The notes under the pieces are model-generated. The model was given only the letters and a program-made list of their open reading frames with translations. It did no database searches and was not told where the DNA came from. Source: Aurantimonas coralicida (lineage in GTDB: Bacteria; Pseudomonadota; Alphaproteobacteria; Rhizobiales; Rhizobiaceae). Taken from it: DNA of 45,182 nt. This document shows, one piece after another, positions 42,159 to 45,182 of the stretch. Location: NCBI GenBank assembly GCA_011050685.1, contig DRFF01000153.1, forward strand, positions 1 to 45,182, in the 5' to 3' direction. Every line of letters starts with the position of its first letter. Positions within the stretch are counted from its first letter, which is position 1. The position numbers were made by a program, and so were the translations under genes.

Positions 42159-42778
42159 ACCTCGGCGCCGCCCGCTGGATCCTCTGGAGCGCTTTGGCCG
42201 TGCTCTTTCTCGTGCTTGGCACTGCCACCGGCCTCAGGGTTCTGCAAGGCTTATCTAGCCAACCGCGGCCGCTTGCCTCGACGTCATCCGGCGTCGCTGA
42301 AATTGGCGGCGAGTTCTCCCTAGTCGATCATGAGGGGCAGCCGAGGACCTGGTCCGATTTCCGAGGCAAGCCCGTAGCCCTGTTCTTCGGCTTCTCCAAC
42401 TGCCCGGACATCTGCCCTACAACTCTGGGCAAACTCTCTGTGCTGCTTGATGACCTCGGGCCGCAGGCTGACGATCTCCAGGTATTGCTGATTACCGGGG
42501 ATCCGAAGCGCGACACGCCGGAGCGGCTGAACGCGTACCTACAATCCTTCGATCCTCGCATTGTCGCCCTGACCGGAACGGAGGGAGAGGTCGAGAAGGC
42601 TTTCTCGGCCTTTAAAGCTTACCGGGCAATCGTGCCGCTGGAGAACGGCGACTACACCATCGACCATTCCGCCGGCGTCTACCTGTTCGACCGGGAAGGC
42701 AGTTTTTTCGGTACCTTGGATGCCCACGAAACAACCGATGTCCAGCGGCAGAAGATCGAGCGCCTCCTGGCAATTTAG
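42155..42778 (+). CDS. SCO1/SenC thioredoxin-fold copper protein
   Basis: This 207-residue protein is anchored by an N-terminal helix (WILWSALAVLFLVLGTATGL). The thioredoxin fold carries the copper site CPDICP (CxxxC) in FFGFSNCPDICPTTLGKL and the distal ligand His in DHSAGVYLFD. It accepts copper from PCuAC, or reduces the CuA cysteines, during oxidase assembly. It overlaps the PCuAC gene by 4 bp. The 270 bases after it show no gene I can support. Confidence 0.93.
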   Translation: MNLGAARWILWSALAVLFLVLGTATGLRVLQGLSSQPRPLASTSSGVAEIGGEFSLVDHEGQPRTWSDFRGKPVALFFGFSNCPDICPTTLGKLSVLLDDLGPQADDLQVLLITGDPKRDTPERLNAYLQSFDPRIVALTGTEGEVEKAFSAFKAYRAIVPLENGDYTIDHSAGVYLFDREGSFFGTLDAHETTDVQRQKIERLLAI

Positions 42779-43048
42779 GGCGCATCACAGGCGAACCACA
42801 ATCCAACGGCTTTAGACGACGGATCAGGGACGTGATGGCCAGTCAGGTGTTAGGCGAACCCGTTATGCTCCGCCAACTAAAAAGCCAACGCAGCAACTCC
42901 AAGTGCACACAGAATTGAAAGGTGAAGGCGAGAATGCCGAAGTTGTTCAGGATCGCACTGCAGGGCGTCGTGAGCACCTTTACTGAAAGCGCACCACGTC
43001 CGCCGATAGCTCGACAGACATGTCGCCTATAACATCGCTGAAATTACC

Positions 43049-43564
43049 GTGAGATATCCGCTCATGCTTCCCCGGAATTTATCGTTGTTGGCAACCGCTG
43101 CCGCCCTTTTCGTCAATAGCGGTGTCGGATTGGCCGCCGCTGCGAAGGAAGCGCAGCTTCCGGACGAGATTGTCGTCGAACAAGCGGACATCCTGGTCTC
43201 CGCCAACCCCGACGATCCATCGCTGGAGGGTTACTTGGTGATCTGGAACGGGACAGGCCAAAGCACGAGCATCACGGACGTGCGCAGTAGCGCTTTCGAG
43301 AAGGTCAGGTTCATTCAGACGGTCAGGACGGAGACCGAGACAAAGGGAGTTGTGCAGAAGAACCTGTCGATTCCCGCCCATTCTGAACTGTTGATGCGGC
43401 CCGGAGGAGTATTTCTGTCGGTCGATCCTGGTAAAACGAGGCCTCGCGTGGGCGAACAGGTCGATCTGGAAATCGTCTATGCGGATGGAACGTCGGATAA
43501 AGTTGCTGCGAAAATCGAGTCCGACGTGGCGGCGCTCAAAGATCACCATCATGGCATGCAGTAG
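43049..43564 (+). CDS. Exported PCuAC-like protein lacking copper ligands
   Basis: This 171-residue protein has a signal peptide (LSLLATAAALFVNSGVGLAA) and a divergent PCuAC-like body: PSLEGYLVIWNGTGQSTSIT, SELLMRPGGVFLSV and QVDLEIVYADGTSDK. The usual His/Met ligand positions are not filled (GGTHIML becomes GGVFLSV). The tail DHHHGMQ could bind metal instead. GTG 43049 or ATG 43064 may be the start; the latter begins right before the signal. It stands 270 bases after SCO1. It is assigned by fold pattern, so I hold it moderately. Confidence 0.65.
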   Translation: MRYPLMLPRNLSLLATAAALFVNSGVGLAAAAKEAQLPDEIVVEQADILVSANPDDPSLEGYLVIWNGTGQSTSITDVRSSAFEKVRFIQTVRTETETKGVVQKNLSIPAHSELLMRPGGVFLSVDPGKTRPRVGEQVDLEIVYADGTSDKVAAKIESDVAALKDHHHGMQ

Positions 43565-43688
43565 ACTGAATGACGCTGCGCCTCCGGACCTTTCACAGCG
43601 ACGCCCCTGCGCTTTTGTCAAGCGAGGTCGACAAACCTCGTCGAAGCCTTAAGCGAAGGGCAACAACCCCGCTGCTAAGAACTCAACG

Positions 43689-44190
43689 ATGAAATCCTTT
43701 ATTCAGCTCATACTGCTGGCCAATCTCCTGCTCGCGTCGATGACCCACGCCCAGATCGTACCCAGTTCCTGCAACAATCTACTTTTGCTGAAGCCATGCG
43801 CCGTGGCGCTCGTCGTCACGCCAGGCGATGCTGCCGATGGAAGAATACCGTCACCGTCCAATCCCGGCGACGCCTTTCCAGCCGATAACCCACATTGCAA
43901 ACCGGCCGTCGTTCAAGCTCCCCCGCCTGTCGTTAGCAGCATTCTCCGACCAATTTCGTCTCCTCGTCCTACCGCGACAAGCCATGGACCCGGACAAACC
44001 TCCGGCCGTATCGATCGGCCGCCGGATCGCTCCTTGGGAAGATCGAGGCGAGTGCTCCCGTGGCGCCTCCAGAGTTGAAGGCGCCAAAGCCGAGCGCCGA
44101 GCCCTCGCCAGCAGAAGCAGTCCATCCGAAGCACCGTTTCCCGGTGCGCCCCCCTTAACGAGCGACGAATGCAAGATCGAGGTCCGATGA
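43689..44190 (+). other. Region with overlapping small frames, one with a signal peptide
   Basis: ATG 43689 opens MKSFIQLILLANLLLASMTH, a clear signal peptide, followed by QIVPSSCNNLLLLKPC and then Pro-rich low-complexity sequence to 44078. From 43828 another frame gives 120 residues ending at 44190. Neither matches a family I know, and the switch suggests a frameshifted exported protein. Only the first 35 residues look convincingly coding. Confidence 0.4.
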
Positions 44191-44232
44191 CCCTCTCGTG
44201 CTTCGTGGCGAATTCCGTTTCGAGGAAATCCC

Positions 44233-45006
44233 ATGATTAATTTTGGAAAGCGGCAGCGTGCAACGGACATTCGTCCGCTGCCTGCTTATTCACCTCACCG
44301 CAGCCCCTGCGCCTTCGCCGGCAATGTCCATCGCCGCGCCTTCCTGATGGGTGTGGCAACCCTCGCCCTTTCGGGGTGCGTTGCAACGCAAGAGCCGGCG
44401 CCCATCATCGTTCCGGAACCGGAGCCGAAGCCAATTCGCCCCGCGATGTACCGTGCTATGCCGAACGAGCGTTTTCCGGTCCCGCCCGTGAACATAAAGA
44501 AGCTAGAGCCGCGCCTCTGGCGGCAGGTCGTCGATTACCCGACGCAGGAGCGAGCCGGAACACTCATCGTCGACACGCCCGCCAAGTATCTCTACCTGGT
44601 GAGGGAAGGCGGGAAGGCCATGCGATATGGGATCGGCGTCGGCCGCGACGGCTTTTCCTGGGCGGGGCGTGCGGTCATTGCCTACAAGCGCAAATGGCCG
44701 ACCTGGACTCCGCCCGCCGAGATGATCGAGCGGCAGCCCGAGTTGGCGCCTTACAGCGCCGTCAATGGGGGAATGCCGCCCGGTCTCGACAATCCCCTAG
44801 GAGCCCGGGCACTCTACATCTTCCAGGACGGACGGGATACCCTCTACCGTGTTCACGGGACCAACGAGGCATGGTCGATCGGAAGAGCCGTTTCCTCGGG
44901 CTGCATCCGGCTCCTGAACCAGGACGTCGTCGACCTCTACGGCCGCGTCCCGGACGGCACACCCATCGTGGTCATTCCCGATCCATCGACGGCGATTCCG
45001 GCATAA
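44233..45006 (+). CDS. L,D-transpeptidase (YkuD) lipoprotein
   Basis: This 257-residue protein has an RR-containing signal with lipobox (HRRAFLMGVATLALSGC), so it is probably a Tat- or Sec-exported lipoprotein. A Pro-rich linker leads to the YkuD domain from about 110. The catalytic motif is HGTNEAWSIGRAVSSGCIRL, with His208 and nucleophile Cys224. It forms 3-3 peptidoglycan crosslinks or anchors proteins to the wall. The gene looks complete. It has no evident link to copper handling and may be an independent passenger or the flank of the element. Confidence 0.92.
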   Translation: MINFGKRQRATDIRPLPAYSPHRSPCAFAGNVHRRAFLMGVATLALSGCVATQEPAPIIVPEPEPKPIRPAMYRAMPNERFPVPPVNIKKLEPRLWRQVVDYPTQERAGTLIVDTPAKYLYLVREGGKAMRYGIGVGRDGFSWAGRAVIAYKRKWPTWTPPAEMIERQPELAPYSAVNGGMPPGLDNPLGARALYIFQDGRDTLYRVHGTNEAWSIGRAVSSGCIRLLNQDVVDLYGRVPDGTPIVVIPDPSTAIPA

Positions 45007-45057
45007 TTTACAGCAAGCCCCGGCCTAGCAGAATTTGCTTAGAGTCCGTCCGGAAAG

Positions 45058-45182
45058 TCATGATGCCCGTGCAAGACGTCGAACGAGGATCATGACGGAT
45101 GCGGCGTAAAGGAAGGCAGTTGACGATGCGATGGTCGCCTCGGGGTCCTTCCAGAGGCGGCGGTTTCTGCTGATCCATGCGA
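45058..45182 (-). CDS. IS5-family transposase, C-terminal end (runs off the window)
   Basis: The minus strand from the window edge reads AWISRNRRLWKDPEATIASS and then TAFLYAASVMILVRRLARAS before TGA at 45060-45058. This is the usual C-terminus of IS5-like transposases. The element continues beyond 45182, and its end is probably near 45042 (TTAG followed by AGTCCG). It supports an insertion at the right edge. Confidence 0.78.
   Translation of the reverse strand, partial: AWISRNRRLWKDPEATIASSTAFLYAASVMILVRRLARAS

Noticed and set aside
43621-43642. CGAGGT-cgacaa-ACCTCG hairpin as terminator
   Set aside because: The 6-bp stem has no T-tract after it.

Overview
The window is GC-rich and densely packed, and it carries the conjugation and maintenance backbone of an alphaproteobacterial mobile element (conjugative plasmid or ICE). 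The family signatures (RPA-type initiator, DUF2285, DUF2840, DUF736, DUF3363 relaxase, Trb system with alternative TrbK, DUF2274) are typical of Hyphomicrobiales/Rhodobacterales/Sphingomonadales elements. I cannot name the host more closely. No integrase, tRNA, rRNA or CRISPR is visible, so plasmid versus ICE cannot be settled from this piece.

Backbone part 1 (1-6966, + strand): a truncated DUF2285 gene end, an array of 23-bp iterons, an excisionase-like HTH protein, the replication initiator, a second iteron array with palindromes, parA plus a small ribbon-helix-helix partner, DUF2840, the TraF signal peptidase, DUF736, a lytic transglycosylase and the HUH relaxase. Most of these genes overlap by 4 bp (ATGA).

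Cargo 1 (6967-18269) lies between the relaxase and traG, which normally adjoin. It holds an autoregulated gene of unknown function with twin operator palindromes, a phage/GTA-like chimeric ORF, and a Zn/Cd/Pb export operon (P-type ATPase, zinc-ribbon protein, CDF exporter, membrane protein) behind a MerR-type promoter with no local merR. On the minus strand is a decaying copper-delivery set (two CtaG-like genes, PCuAC, lspA): one ctaG copy is frameshifted, internally deleted and split by an IS630 element, and the PCuAC gene is frameshifted. The block ends with a duplicated CDF gene tail and two IS110 transposase fragments facing each other.

Backbone part 2 (18270-31526): traG/virD4, a CopG-like protein, trbB-C-D-E-J-K-L-F-G-I, DUF2274 and a convergent LysR regulator. 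This is the mating-pair-formation type IV secretion system.

Cargo 2 (31638-45182): a MerR-controlled CDF exporter with a STAS-like protein, a methyltransferase/ArsR pair, a prolyl-tRNA deacylase gene broken by a stop codon, an ArsR-rhodanese fusion, a Tat-exported Met-rich multicopper oxidase, and a Cu-site assembly cluster (Cox11, three PCuAC-fold proteins, DUF411, SCO1) without any oxidase subunit gene. An L,D-transpeptidase lipoprotein and the end of an IS5-family transposase close the window. ISAs1 and IS5-like remnants punctuate this part.

Together this is a transfer machine carrying divalent-metal efflux and periplasmic copper handling. The metal regions show active decay and reshuffling. 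The most interesting untested signals are the shared MerR-type operators in the two distant efflux modules, the twin-palindrome autoregulated gene, two iteron families with a possible echo in front of traG, and perfect or long inverted repeats beside the relaxase and inside trbG.
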